NCBI RefSeq assembly: GCF_004210375.1
Contig: NW_027467782.1
Location: 25,585,276 to 25,649,275 of the forward strand
Reading direction: 5' to 3'
Source: Tachypleus tridentatus
Lineage: Eukaryota; Arthropoda; Merostomata; Xiphosura; Limulidae
DNA: 64,000 nucleotides
Shown piece by piece: positions 24,509-36,000 of the stretch (position 1 is the stretch's first letter; each line of letters begins with the position of its first letter). A program made the translations under genes and the position numbers. The notes under the pieces were generated by a model that worked only from the letters and a program-made list of their open reading frames with translations, was not told the origin of the DNA and made no database searches.

Positions 24509-25381
24509 ACTGCAATTGAGCTTTGCCTCCTCATAGTAGCAAATGTCTTATCTACTAATCAGTTTTATATAAATAAATTGAATTATAACTTTATATAAAA
24601 TTGAATTTATATAAATAACTTGAATACATTTATACTATCTTGCATTTTCTTTTTTATTACCCAGCTATATTAAAGAGTTTTATAACATATTTTATCACAT
24701 ATTTTTCATGATAGACTACGACGTCAATGTGATGATGACGAAATTTTGAGATTTTCAAATACCTTGATTGCAAAAAAAGGTAGAGCACTGAAGAAAAACT
24801 AACTTCAGATCTGAAATCAGGGCAAGAAATTATGTAATACCAAGTGTTTGATATAAATGCAACAAAAACTTTGTTGACCAGTGTTATCTTTCTCATGAAG
24901 TAGTTTGATCCTGCAGGCACTTGTCACCTTGTAATTCAGAAGTTACTTTTTGTTTCATAAATGTTTAACAGAATTTGAATTAATAACTTTTTCTTTAATT
25001 ATGTTTTTTATGTAAATCACTAAGATTTTCTATACTTAATCTTTTCCCATAGAAAACGATTTTAAGATTATAAAATCTATTTATTTCAATATAATTTCTT
25101 CAATAAAGAAATATGATTTGATATAAAATTGCAGAATGACTTGCCAACATTATGGTTAAGAATGTAACTGAAATGTGTCTGAGGTAATTAACCACCTTAA
25201 TACAAAAGTTTCCAATACCAAATAATTAGTAGTAAACTGTATTTTAACAAAAAGATTAATTACGGGCCATTGAAAAACAAACTTTATATTATGTATTATA
25301 AACATTCTCCCTTATTTTATACCTCACTCATGTTTAAAATTAACTGTAGCAAGTACATTTATGGAAAGTAATTTTTTACAG

Positions 25382-25474
25382 CATCCAATCAAGAGCAGTT
25401 TTCTTGATGAAGTCACTGGTGGTGTTTTATCAAAAGTGAAAAGAAAATTAGGCTTACTAGAAGTTTCCAAAATG
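25382..25474 (+). CDS. orphan exon candidate, 31 codons, phase 0-0
   Basis: Acceptor TTTTTTACAG and donor GTAAGTG bound exactly 93 bases reading HPIKSSFLDEVTGG then VLSKVKRKLGLLEVSKM. I do not recognise the protein. Good splice signals and a basic, plausible peptide support a real or former exon. No partner exon was identified on the plus strand nearby, so it may be one exon of a large gene or a relic. Confidence 0.4.
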
Positions 25475-26304
25475 GTAAGTGTATCTAAAGAATTTTTTAA
25501 AAATGTACTTCAAACTAAAACAGTTAGGCAACTGATTGTGATCCACATACATATTCCATTATCAATTAAATTATCTTATATTAAACGTGTATGTGTGCTT
25601 GGTCATTCTGACCAGTTTTGTAATCTCCATGTAAACATGAAATTACATAAACCACTGAAATATTCTAAATATACAAAGTGTATCATCATGAGTTTTGGCA
25701 AATGTTTATCTAAATCTTACATTCCTTTTGCAAACTGAAATTATATTTCAAGTAAATTGCTTTCATAAAACATTTATCCATTAATTTATGAATTCTCTGT
25801 CAAGTAATTCTGTGTAAAGTGTGATTTGTTATGCTAAGAATAAAATTACTTGTGTTCACCTAATGGTTTTTATGTTTAATTTACATTACTCATTATGCCT
25901 TTGAAATGAATATCATTTTTTTTATTTTTCATAGAACTTTAAACTTGCTCTCTTATCTTCTCTACCATAACACCAACTATAATGAAAGTAGTGAAACAAA
26001 TGTTGGAAGTACATAATAATTGTAGATTGTGAAAATGCAATAACAATTTTTATTTTTGCACAGCCTCAGTTTTCTAAACATTTCCAATTTGGCTGCTTTT
26101 ACTTTATAATGTCTTTCTGACCCTGTCTAATGACATAACTGTGAAATATACACAGTAGTAAAACTTATCCAACTGACTGAAATACGAAGTGAACAAGGGC
26201 ACTGAACATTCTGGAGCTATTATGAGGCAGATTGATTTTTTGTTCAAAACTGGACTGTTTGTCTCTTTATCTAAGTTTCTCTCAGGACCTTGGCCTTGAA
26301 CATG

Positions 26305-27110
26305 CTGTATGCTGTTCAACATCTGATACTTCAGCCCTGAACAGGGTCTTTCCACACTTCTCCAGTTCAGAGTCTGTACACTGGGTTCCACTGGCTCTAC
26401 TTTTTGGGAATATAGTCTGCCATTCTTGTTTTTGGTCTTCATATTTAGGTGTAGCTGACTGAGTTCAGTATGTCATAGATTGACGTTGCTGTCTCCACTG
26501 ATCAGCCCACCATACGATGTTTTATTACCACCTTTGCCTGTTACCTTTCTCTGAGTCATCTGAGGAAGGTTGATACTTTCCAATTGGTTGTATTATTTTC
26601 ATTGCCAAACATATTTTGAACCATACTTCTATTCCCTTGTATGCAGTTGGTTTAAAATCAGTTTGTTACTTTAGTTTTACTTTTCCCCTTCTCTCTTTGT
26701 TCTGATTTATTTGTTTTTGGTATTTTTTTAGTTTGGTGTTCATATCCCTTCATCTTATATCTAGGTGCTTTGTCTTGTCTATTGTTTTTTATAGTTCTGT
26801 CTTTTGAGATTGCTCCTAACCCTTTGGAATCCAGGGTTTAGACTTCAGAGGTTATTCTTCTTTGGAACCAGTCCCAGTCTTGGTCCTGTCAGTGCCTTCC
26901 TCTCTCACTTCATCTCCCAGTTTACTTTCTTCTCCAACAACCTGGGGCTTTGAATGTCCTATCTCATAATTTCAATCTTCTTTTTTCATACTTTACCTTT
27001 CTTATTGTTCTATTTTATATCCACTTCTCACTGATCTTCTGTATCTTCATTATTAACAGAAGGAATTATAGAATCTGTCTCCCACTCTACTATGGATTTT
27101 TATTCTAGTC
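26305..27110 (-). pseudogene. decayed coding-like sequence, unidentified
   Basis: Read on the minus strand it gives runs of protein-like text in changing frames: VEWETDSIIPSVNNEDTEDQ, then PQVVGEESKLGDEVREEGTD, KTNKSEQREKGKSKTKV, IIQPIGKYQPSSDDSEKGN, and finally ATPKYEDQKQEWQTIFPKS with GTQCTDSELEKCGKTLFRAE. The composition (acidic, basic, Ser-rich) suggests a disordered nuclear-type protein. Several interruptions are present. The source gene is not recognised. It abuts the 5' end of the LINE at 27152, and similar text resumes beyond that LINE at 30717. Confidence 0.5.
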
Positions 27111-27587
27111 TTTTTGTTGTCCCCATAAAGTTGTTTTTTTATACTGTTCCCTCAGTGTGGATTCCTGTACATGGTGAGGGGACCTCCCAGGTATGGTTCT
27201 GTTCTGTCTGGTTACCTTCTCTGGGATGTAAACATCCACCCACATGTTTGCCGTGCGTGGCAACCCGTGAAGGGGAGGAGTGGATCTTGGTGGTTGAGGG
27301 GTTCAACCCTAATACACCACTTTGACCTTGAATTTCTGTAGATGGGCGGGCTTTGGGTGACCCCTTTGGGTCAATCGGCTGGTCCACTTGGGCTAGAGTC
27401 AACCAAGTACCAGTGTTGGAAGTTCTCAACAGGTGTTGTGGGCATTGTGCCTGATGCTGGTGTTTGGGTATAGTCCTCAAAAAATCCTGGCATTGCTGCA
27501 TTGTCCTTGGATGACTTTGTAGTGCATCCCCTCGTAGGGCTCCATGGTGGGTGGGGTCAGTAAGTTCCGAAATTTGTCTTTTTTCCT

Positions 27588-28683
27588 ATGGATCCTCCTT
27601 CAAAAAACTTAAATAAAATAGTGAAAAAACAGTCAATAGGTAAGCAACCTCGTCTTGAAGACTATGAACAGCAATATTCAACATCTGTAACACACGTACC
27701 TCATTTTTTTATATTACATTCTCTTTCGGAAATACCTTTAGGGCAAATGTTCCCTTTTTTATTCAGAAGGGACTAGAGGGACTTGCTGGCTCTCCAAAGT
27801 CAATAAAGAAGCTTCGATCTGGAGACATGTTGGTTGAAACATCCATATCCCAACACAGTGAACTCCTCTTGAATTCAAAGGCAATTGGAGATGTACCAAT
27901 TGAAGTTACCCCTCATGCTACCTTGAATTCATCATGAGGAATTATTATTGAGAGGGATTTGAAGAACATTCCTGAATCAGAGATTCTTGCTGGTCTCTCC
28001 ACTCAAGGAGTTTCTTTGCGAGTGGAGATACACTGCCAACAAATCCCCGCGTTTTGACATTTACATCATCACGTGCACCTGCCACCATCAAAGCAGGTTA
28101 TCTCATATGAAGGGTACAGCCATACATTCCAAACCCTCTCCAATGTTTCCAATGTCAGAGATTCGGCCACTCAAAGACATCATGTCGTGGTTCCCTGACA
28201 TGTGGTCGTTGTGGTGGCAAGGATCACGATGCCTATGACTGTGACATGGACCCACATTGTGTCAACTGCAATCGTTCTCACCCTTCCTACTTTCATTCTT
28301 GCTCAAAATGGTTGGAGGAAAAATGGATGCAGGGTTTGAAAACGACACATAACATTAGTTATCCTGAGGCTCGGAAAGTGCTGCCCACCACTTTATCTCG
28401 GACATATGCTGCTGCATTTCATTCCACAACTACAGTGGGAGTGCAGACAGATCTCTCTGTGCCTCCAAGAGAATCGTTTTCAAAGCCAATGAAAATCCTT
28501 TTGACCTCCATGGTTAAACAGGTTGATGAATCGACTTCAACACCCATCTCTGTCTCTGTTCCACCCATACATTCCAACAAACCTCAAGATCCACATCCTT
28601 CAGTTTCAAATACAGGCATTTCTTCTGATACATCTTTTTCTCCCACCCCAAGAGGCAAAACAATCATTCGTTCATGTCCTTAG
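27588..28683 (+). pseudogene. LINE ORF1, nucleic-acid-binding protein, frameshifted
   Basis: It starts MDPPSKNLNKIVKKQS. Later frames read FILHSLSEIPLGQM, GLEGLAGSPKSIKKLRSGDM, LLNSKAIGDVPIEVTPHAT, then three zinc knuckles (CFQCQRFGHSKTSC, CGRCGGKDHDAYDC, CVNCNRSHPSYFHSC) before the C-terminal Pro/Ser-rich tail ending IIRSCP. In this family ORF1 binds the element RNA. The intact last frame starts at 28246. Confidence 0.8.
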
Positions 28684-28841
28684 TCACTGGAATTCCCTTC
28701 CAATAACAAAGAACTGCCCTCTCGGCTCAGGGCAGGATCCACAGAGGTTGATAGACCTCCTCTGTTTGAGGACAGTAAGGACAAAAGACGTGGTCATAAA
28801 CAGAAGGGTTCTCCAGCCATTTCACCTACCCGTCATTAAAA

Positions 28842-29760
28842 ATGGCCACCTTGATACAATGGAACTGTCGAGGTTTATCTTCTAATCTGGATGTTATCAA
28901 AACACTTATTGCTTCCTACCATCCTGTTTGTCTTTCCTTACAAGAAACATTTCTCAAACTTGCTGATACAGTCACCATTCGGCAGTTTTCTCTGTACAGA
29001 AATTTTAGGCTGAGTGATGGACGAGTACATGGAGGGGTGGCACTGTTGGTTGATCAGCATCTGCCCACCCTGTCTTTGTCATTCATCACATCCATGGAGG
29101 CCATAGCCATCCGTGTTTCCTTGGGTCGTACCATCACTGTTTGTTCTCTCTACCTGTTCCCTGGAGAGACATATGATCAATCATACCTTGATGCTCTCAT
29201 TGAACAGTTATCGTCTTCATTTCTAATCCTGGGGGACTTTAATGAACATCATCCCCTCTGGGGAAGTGCTGTTATTGATAGGAGGGGTTGTTATGTAGAG
29301 CGTATGCTCTCTGATCACAATCTTTCTCTTTTCAATACTGGTTCTTCCACTTAATTTCATGCACCTAGTCAGTTATTTACCGCTATTGATCTCTCAATTT
29401 GCTCCCCTTCATTATTCTCCCATTTTTCATGGAGGGTTGACAATAATCCACTAGGCAGTAATCATTTCCCTATACTTTTGAGAGAGACTGGCCGAGGCCG
29501 ATGCCACCCTACCCACGTGCCCCGGTGGAAGCTGGATCAGGCAGACTGGTCCACTTTCACTGCTCTCGCAGAACTTGATCATGCCATCGTGAATCAGCCA
29601 TAAATAGACGACTATGTGGCAGCGGTAACTGGCTGTATTATACAGCAGCTGCTGCTACGATTCTCAACGACAGCACATGTTTTTTCCCTGCTTTATCTGC
29701 CACATTGGACAGTGTTATTGGTGATGGTGACACTGTTCACCTTGATAAAGTTTTTAGTTT
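28842..29760 (+). pseudogene. LINE ORF2, endonuclease plus extreme C-terminus
   Basis: The frame opens MATLIQWNCRGLSSNLDVIK and contains LSLQETFLK, RVHGGVALLVD, LILGDFNEHHPLWGS and, further on, GSNHFPI, the motifs of an apurinic-like endonuclease that nicks target DNA. The first stretch is open to 29354. A stop and a further TAA follow. After about 29690 the text is SATLDSVIGDGDTVHLDKVF, the protein's last residues, so the reverse transcriptase (several hundred codons) has been deleted. Confidence 0.85.
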
Positions 29761-29888
29761 TTTAATCTCATTTAAGTGTTGAACATTTCTTCATTTCACC
29801 TTTTTAATTGTGGTTCCCTTTTTACAGTTTCCTCCTCTCTTGTTCCATTTGACATTGTAAAATGGCCAGAGCATTATATAACTCGACA

Positions 29889-30443
29889 CCAGGACTGGAA
29901 AGGCCAACTTCAGATGACTAATGCTGCTGTTTGAACTACTCGTTAGTCGTCCTGGGGAGTTGTTATTACATTTTTGCTACATGTCATTTAACACTTTTAT
30001 TACTTTACCTTTTAGTACTGGCCTTAATGACACATAACCCAGAACCAGGACTGGAAAGACCAACTTCAGGTAACTGACGTTGGTTCTTATACTTGCCTGT
30101 TAGTCTTCCTGGCGAGTTATGATCATTACCATTGTGCTACAGAAAATCCTTTACAACTTTGTAGACTGGATGTCAACATTGGTTTTATAAAATATCTGTT
30201 TTAATTGCTGTTTTGTTTTTACCTTTGTTTCCTTTTACAAATTTTACTCCATTTACGTTCCTTTTACCTTTTTACTGGACATTTGGCTACTCATTAATTC
30301 GATTTTGCTATATGTCTTTTGAAACTTCTATTATTTTACATTTTGTTCATGGCTGCTATGACACATTACTTGGAACCAGGACTGAAAAGGCCAACTTCAG
30401 ATGACTGACAGTGGTTCTTGAACTTACCTGTTGGTCTTCCTGG
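29889..30443 (+). repeat. three stem-loop units in the LINE 3' UTR
   Basis: Units at 29889-29955, 30045-30112 and 30376-30443 each begin CCAGGACTG(G/A)AAAG and end (G/T)TCCTGG, forming a 6-7 bp outer stem. An inner stem forms in each: GACTAA/TTAGTC, ACTGAC/GTTAGT, GACTGACAG/CTGTTGGTC. Two related units occur in the LINE copy at 18920-19415, one with ACTAATG/CATTAGT. Pairing is largely kept although bases differ, mostly through G-T wobbles. Confidence 0.75.
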
Positions 30444-30716
30444 TGAGTTATGATCATAACCATTTTGATAGAGAAAGTCCTTTACAACTTCTTTTACTCT
30501 GCTCTCTCTCTCAACATTGTTGACTAGGTGTCAACATTGGTTTTATGCTTTTTCTGTTTTTCAATGATGTTTTGTTTCACCATCATTTCCTTTTATGTAT
30601 TTTACTACATTTAATTTTTTTTACCTTTTTACTGGATGTTTGGCGCAGATAGCCCAGCTGCTTTGTGCCATAAAACACTAAATCAATCAATTAATTCTTA
30701 TTCTGTCATTTCTTTA

Positions 30717-30908
30717 TCATCTCTGAATCACTCTTTTTATTAGAGAGGTCTCTTGATTTATCCTTTTCTGCTTTAACTGTTTAGGATCATTAACTGATCC
30801 ATCTTGCATATTCTTCTTTGGGTGAGTCAGACCATAGACATTTTTGCATCTCCTGCCAGTTTCAACATTGCACAGCCTCTTTTCGTTGTTTGTCTTTGGT
30901 GATCTCAC
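30717..30908 (-). pseudogene. coding-like sequence, unidentified (NVYGLTHPKKNMQDGS)
   Basis: A minus frame reads RSPKTNNEKRLCNVETGRR, then CKNVYGLTHPKKNMQDGSV and NDPKQLKQKRINQETSLIKR. Composition resembles 26305-27110 (basic, Asn/Lys/Glu-rich). The LINE at 27152-30690 lies between them, so both may be parts of one older sequence split by that insertion. No family recognised. Confidence 0.4.
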
Positions 30909-32139
30909 AGAGTGGTATGTGAACTAAAAGTAGCACATTTGTCTTCCATAACTTATATAATTATGCAGTTTCCTTTTTCTCTGGATTTTGCCTCTTACCA
31001 ATTTTTATTCTCCAATATACCCAGAAGATCTAGTGTGATGACTTTTGTTTGTTTTATTTTTCAGTCATTTTCATGTGGTTTATATACGTATCATGGTACC
31101 TTGATTAATGTACATATTTCAACAAATTGAAAATTCCTCATTGATAAGAAAAATAAAATGGATGGAAGAAGGTGATAGTCATCTGATACAATGTTACATG
31201 AAGAAAAACATCTTACACTTCTCGTTCCTGGTGCCATGGGAAACCACCAAGTTGCTGTCTTTACCTCACAGGTATTACTTAACAAAAATCTGTATTGAGC
31301 GTAGGAGAATGGAAAATATTAAACCAATCTCCTCCTTCTAAGAGGCCAGTGTTGAAATGAAAGTTTTCTGGGAATATAATTGACATAGCCAATTCTGAAC
31401 TGTTATTAAAACAAAACAAATAAAACAGACAATTCTTTCCTGATATTTCTTACTTCCAGTGAATTTTCTTTGCCTTGTCAAGAGAAAACTTGTGCTTATA
31501 CAGAGATTGTGTGACCTTCCCATTGGTAGAGGGCTACAGCAGTGTGATTGTCATAAGCTGTTATAATGTGTGTGGGAGCTTGTTCAAGGTTGATGGCATG
31601 TGGTAGTTGTATGTAAGTGAATAGCTCTTAGTGGTACAGAGGTAAGTAGCTATATGAAAAATATTTTTACATCAGGGAGATTTTAACCCTGTCTCTCGAC
31701 TATTGAACTATCCCAGAATAAGTTAAAAATATTATAATGTTACTTGTCATTGTAGTTTGCGCAAACTAAGTTTTACTCTGGACAAAAGTTTAAGGAAAAT
31801 AAATTTTGAATGTGATTACCAAGCTACAGATAAATATATTTCACTTGTAAAGGGTTCAACAATTCTTGTTTTGGGAATTTGATTTGGTTTTAGGACTTAC
31901 AGTATCAAGATAATTATACTCACTATAAGTATACAAGTATAAAAGTGGAAACTTTTATTTCAAGACAATTTGAATTGCTATTGGTTGTGGAACATCTGTT
32001 ATTTAGAAGGTTTGTTTGAAGTTCTTTCAGCACGAACCTTATTTAAGTTTCTTAAAAGCAGAAATTTCATACCTTCTATACTTATGTTAAATAGTGTTCC
32101 TGATGAAATATAGTGTGCATGTTGTTGTATATAAGATTT

Positions 32140-32575
32140 CTAAGACAAATGTTTTTTTCTTTTTCTTACTCTTTCAGTAAGAGGGAATTGTTCAGTTTTG
32201 GCATTAATCTTTACACTGAAAAGTGTGACACTCAAAACACAGCTCGGAGGGACTCCAAGTTCCTGTAGAAAAGAACAGGAATGTTTCGAACCCACAGGAA
32301 CTTGGAATCTCCTGTCTATTAAAAAAGTTTTAATAAAAATGGGCAAATGACCACATCACCCATATTTTTGGAGGTCTCACAAAATGTCATTCCTCCATGT
32401 TGTATCATAAGCCTTTTCAATGTCAAAGAGTATTGATACAAGATGTTGTTTGAAAAAAAACTTCTCTGATTGATGTTTCAAGTTGAATCAGGTGGTCCAT
32501 GGTGGAGCTCTGTTGTCGGAACCCACACTGGGTGGGCGAGAGGAGGTAGTTTGATTGAGGGACCCAGGCAACAGG
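32140..32575 (-). mobile_element. LINE reverse-transcriptase fragment (I/Nimb type)
   Basis: The minus strand reads QCGFRQQSSTMDHLIQLETS, VSILFDIEKAYDTTW, then PIFIKTFLIDRRFQVPVGS and LGVPPSCVLSVTLFSVKIN. These are reverse-transcriptase blocks: FDIEKAYD around the first catalytic Asp, and the GVPxGCVLS block. It likely belongs to the same LINE family whose RT is missing at 27152-30690. It ends about 150 bases upstream of the next gene's start. Confidence 0.85.
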
Positions 32576-32731
32576 TAGAGAGAACAAACAGTGTTTTTTC
32601 CACCGAACAATGTTACTTCAGTTCATGACGTCATTCAAACAAGAATACTTTGTGCGCATAGTAACACTGATATTTCACTTAGAAACAATACAGAAAGTGA
32701 TTTACAAAGCGTACAGTGCAGAGAGAATTCA

Positions 32732-33020
32732 ATGGCTAATTACACTCAATTATTTTATATTTTCGGTAGTTTCCTGCTTGTTTCAGGTTTTACATTCGTC
32801 TACGAAATTGAACGTGGTTCTACTCTTACATTAATATGTTCAAACCAAGCAAGAGAAGAACCAGTTATTTGGTACTCAAATCTCAAAGAACAAGTTATTA
32901 ATAGTGAGAGAACGCAAATAAAATACGGTGGCAAATTAGTGCTAACCAACATCCAATTTGAAGACGCGGGAATTTACACATGCAAAAATCGTGAAGGTAA
33001 TTACAAACATGATGTCAGAG
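32732..33020 (+). CDS. exon 1: signal peptide and Ig domain
   Basis: Encodes a hydrophobic leader, then an Ig fold: TLTLICSNQ (first Cys), VIWYSN (core Trp), GGKLVLTNIQFEDAGIYTC (strand E-F and second Cys). The donor is GTAAATT after GTCAGAG, phase 1. Whole Ig domains bounded by phase 1 are usual in animal genes. Confidence 0.88.
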
Positions 33021-36000
33021 GTAAATTCATGGTTTTTTTTAGATCATATTTTCATTAAACTACACTAACTTAATAGAAATAACATCTAAATCGAAATCGT
33101 CCACCTTGCTTTTAAATGTCTTTCAGCCATAACCTTTTCGTTTGACATTTCACTCATGTGTATTGATTATAAAAATAATTGCTTGTGTATACGTAAGATT
33201 ACACTATGTAACAAAATTTTTACTTTTTCTTGTTCTTGGGGACAAAATGTTATTTCCTAATTGCTTATGCCTAAAGTAAATGGTAAAGGCCTATTCTCTT
33301 CAAACTTTGCTTTTGTGACTTGGGAGCGTGTACAACGAAAACGTGATGGGGGAATACATTTGGGGGCTGATACTTGAAAGGGATTTATATATTTCAGTCG
33401 CAAATCTCGAAAAAGTACTTCTAAATATTTTTGTATAACTTTAATATAAATACATGTAAATCTTGATTCATATGCTGTCAGGGCCCGGAATGGCCAAGCG
33501 TGTTAAGGCGTGCGACTCGTAATCTGAGGGTCGCGGGCTCGCATCCCGGTCGCGCCAAACATGCTCACACTTTCAGCCGTGGGGGCATTATAATGTGACG
33601 GTCAATCCCACTTTTCGTTGATAAAAGAATAGCCCAAGAGTTGGCGGTGGGTGGTGATGACTAGCTGGCTTCCCTCTAGTCTTACACTGCTAAATTAGGG
33701 ACGGCTAGCACAAACAGCCCTTGAGTAGCTTTGTGCGAAATTCACAAACAATCATATATTGTTTTATTCAGACATTATGTAAATTTGCCCGTTTCTACAT
33801 GTGTATTGACTACAAAATTATTTATATTTCCCATGTATACGAAAGATTATGTTGACAATAGTATCACTTTTAACTTAATTATTTCACAATAAAATTTCAT
33901 GTTATGTTTTACGTTTTGTAAACAACCAATTTAAAGTTTCTATACAGTAGTTTCAAACTGTTAATACCACTGCCGTTCGATTCTTTTTTTTTTTTTTTTT
34001 GCTAGCTTAGCTCTGCCCCTTACTAGTACAGAGGTAAGTCTACGGATTTACAACGCTAAAATGAGAGGTTCGAATCCCATCAGTGAGCTCAGCAGATAGC
34101 CCGACGTGGCTTAGCTGAAAGAAAACACACATACATAAACAACTCAGCTCTACATTTATTTTTACATATACAAATTAGATATTTTCGTTCTTACCATAAA
34201 TGGATGTTTCTTTAATAGTATAAGGTTTTGATGGGGAGTGCAGAGGTTAGTGAAGCCTAATAATTATGTTTAACGTCACATTTGCTCGCAAATATTTCTG
34301 CCTCATTTTTATCAATTTGCTCATTACCGATTTTAAGTCTGTGGTGTGCGAAAATCTCGTTTTAGGAGATTTCTTTAATGCTAGAACCCGTTAGTAGGTC
34401 TCATTTATAGCGATCAAAAATATTTTTTTCTTTATTCGTTGTAAAATATGTACAGGATGGGTAGAAAATGTTTAAGTTGGCAAAGCAATGATATTACACT
34501 CCCGATGATTTAATGTTTAAACTGGAATAAATGCGACTGAATAATTTCTTTGGTTAAAAGGAATTTTGATTAAAACTTCATTTGTTAAAACTGGTGTTTT
34601 CTTTTAAATTGATCCTCTTATTCTTGTGATTCAGTATTTACAAATGACTTGCAAATACGTTGTTTTTTCACATTCTTTATGAATAGATTTAAATCCAAGT
34701 CGTATAAGTATGTGTTTAGTTTAAGTGGAGTGCAAATTTACAGAGAAAAATAGAAACAAAAACTCGCAGATTAAAAACGTGTAATATAATCTATTGTACC
34801 ATTTAATCATTCATTAAAAAACGTTACGATTATAGTCTTATAATCGAACTGATAAGCAACCAATTTTGGACTGCAAACAGATAAAATTAGTTAACACTTA
34901 ATTTTAAATAACTATGTTCGTGGAGTTATTGTTTTAATGAAATAGTCTTCCGATGGGACAGCGGTAAGTCAATGGATTTACAACGCTAAGATTAGGAGTT
35001 CGATTGCCCTCGGTGGACACAGTAAATAGTCCGATGTGGTTTGGCTATAAGAATAACTATGTGTACTTGATCATTCGAAAAGCTTTTCATTCTCTACAGT
35101 TAATTAGAAAGTTAAGTTCTTGCTTTCTACTCTAAAAAGTTATCAAATCTATTAAACAAAAGCAAAAGATTACCTCACACTTACAGTTTGTGGTCCCAAC
35201 ACAGTTATCAGATTTTCATTTATTACACGCGGACTGACATTACTACAGCTACAATTAGAGGTACCTTGAAAACGTCTAAACAAATTGAAAAGAAATGCAG
35301 CTGTATATTGTAGCTGTATTAATATCAGTCCACGTGTAATAAATGAAAATCTGATAACTGTGTAGGGACCACAAACTGTAAGTGTGAGGTAATCTTTTGC
35401 TTTTGTTTAATAGATTTGATAGCTTACTCAGAGTAGAAAGCAAGAACTTAACTTTCTATTTGCGGTCACATACAGTGCTTGTATTAACTTAGCTAACTCC
35501 GATCTACTGTTTTCCACTGTAAAAGCCAACTACTGTTAATTATTCTGAATTTTGTTATTGAAAACTAACATCTCAGCTCTTGTTTTATATATTTTATTTT
35601 GTTTTTCTCTGATATGTATTGATATATTAGTGATACTTACCAATGATCTGGATACTTTTCTAATCATGGTTTTCAGTTGGTTGAGTCAAGTAATTCATAT
35701 TATTCGTTTGTTCACCTACAAAGTAAATAATTTCTTTATGTAGTTGTCTCTGCTGATCAAACTGTTGTTACTGCACCAGATAGGAATTTTAAAATACTCA
35801 AATCTTCGTTAAGTAAACTGTGTTTTTATCAATTTCGTTCATAAAACGACACGTTATCTTGTATATCATTTAATTGTAATGATAATTGAACTGTCTTATC
35901 TTCAAATGATAGTTTTTAACAACCTTCGTGTAATTTCCCATTAATACTATCTGCATTACTCTTAGTATTTTCAGAATATTTTGTAAATTATAAAATATTG

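Larger units (their letters stand above)
27152..30690 (+). mobile_element. LINE (I/Nimb-Jockey type), lacking its reverse transcriptase
   Basis: It starts near CAGTGTGGATTCCTGTACATG. The 5' UTR is followed by ORF1 (from 27588) with zinc knuckles, ORF2 endonuclease (from 28842), then a jump near 29640-29690 directly to the ORF2 C-terminus and the 3' UTR. It ends GCCATAAAACACTAAATCAA with a TCAA-type tail. The complete reverse transcriptase region is missing, so the copy is an internally deleted non-LTR retrotransposon. ORF1 is shifted in frame several times. Both ends appear present. No clear target-site duplication was found. Confidence 0.85.

Noticed and set aside
27139-27501. 120-codon minus frame over the LINE 5' UTR
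   Set aside because: A shadow frame of the LINE 5' end on the opposite strand; no homology recognised.
33481-33560. Functional tRNA-Thr gene
   Set aside because: The tRNA-like part is the head of a SINE with a long body and mismatches in the stems; many identical heads occur in the window.
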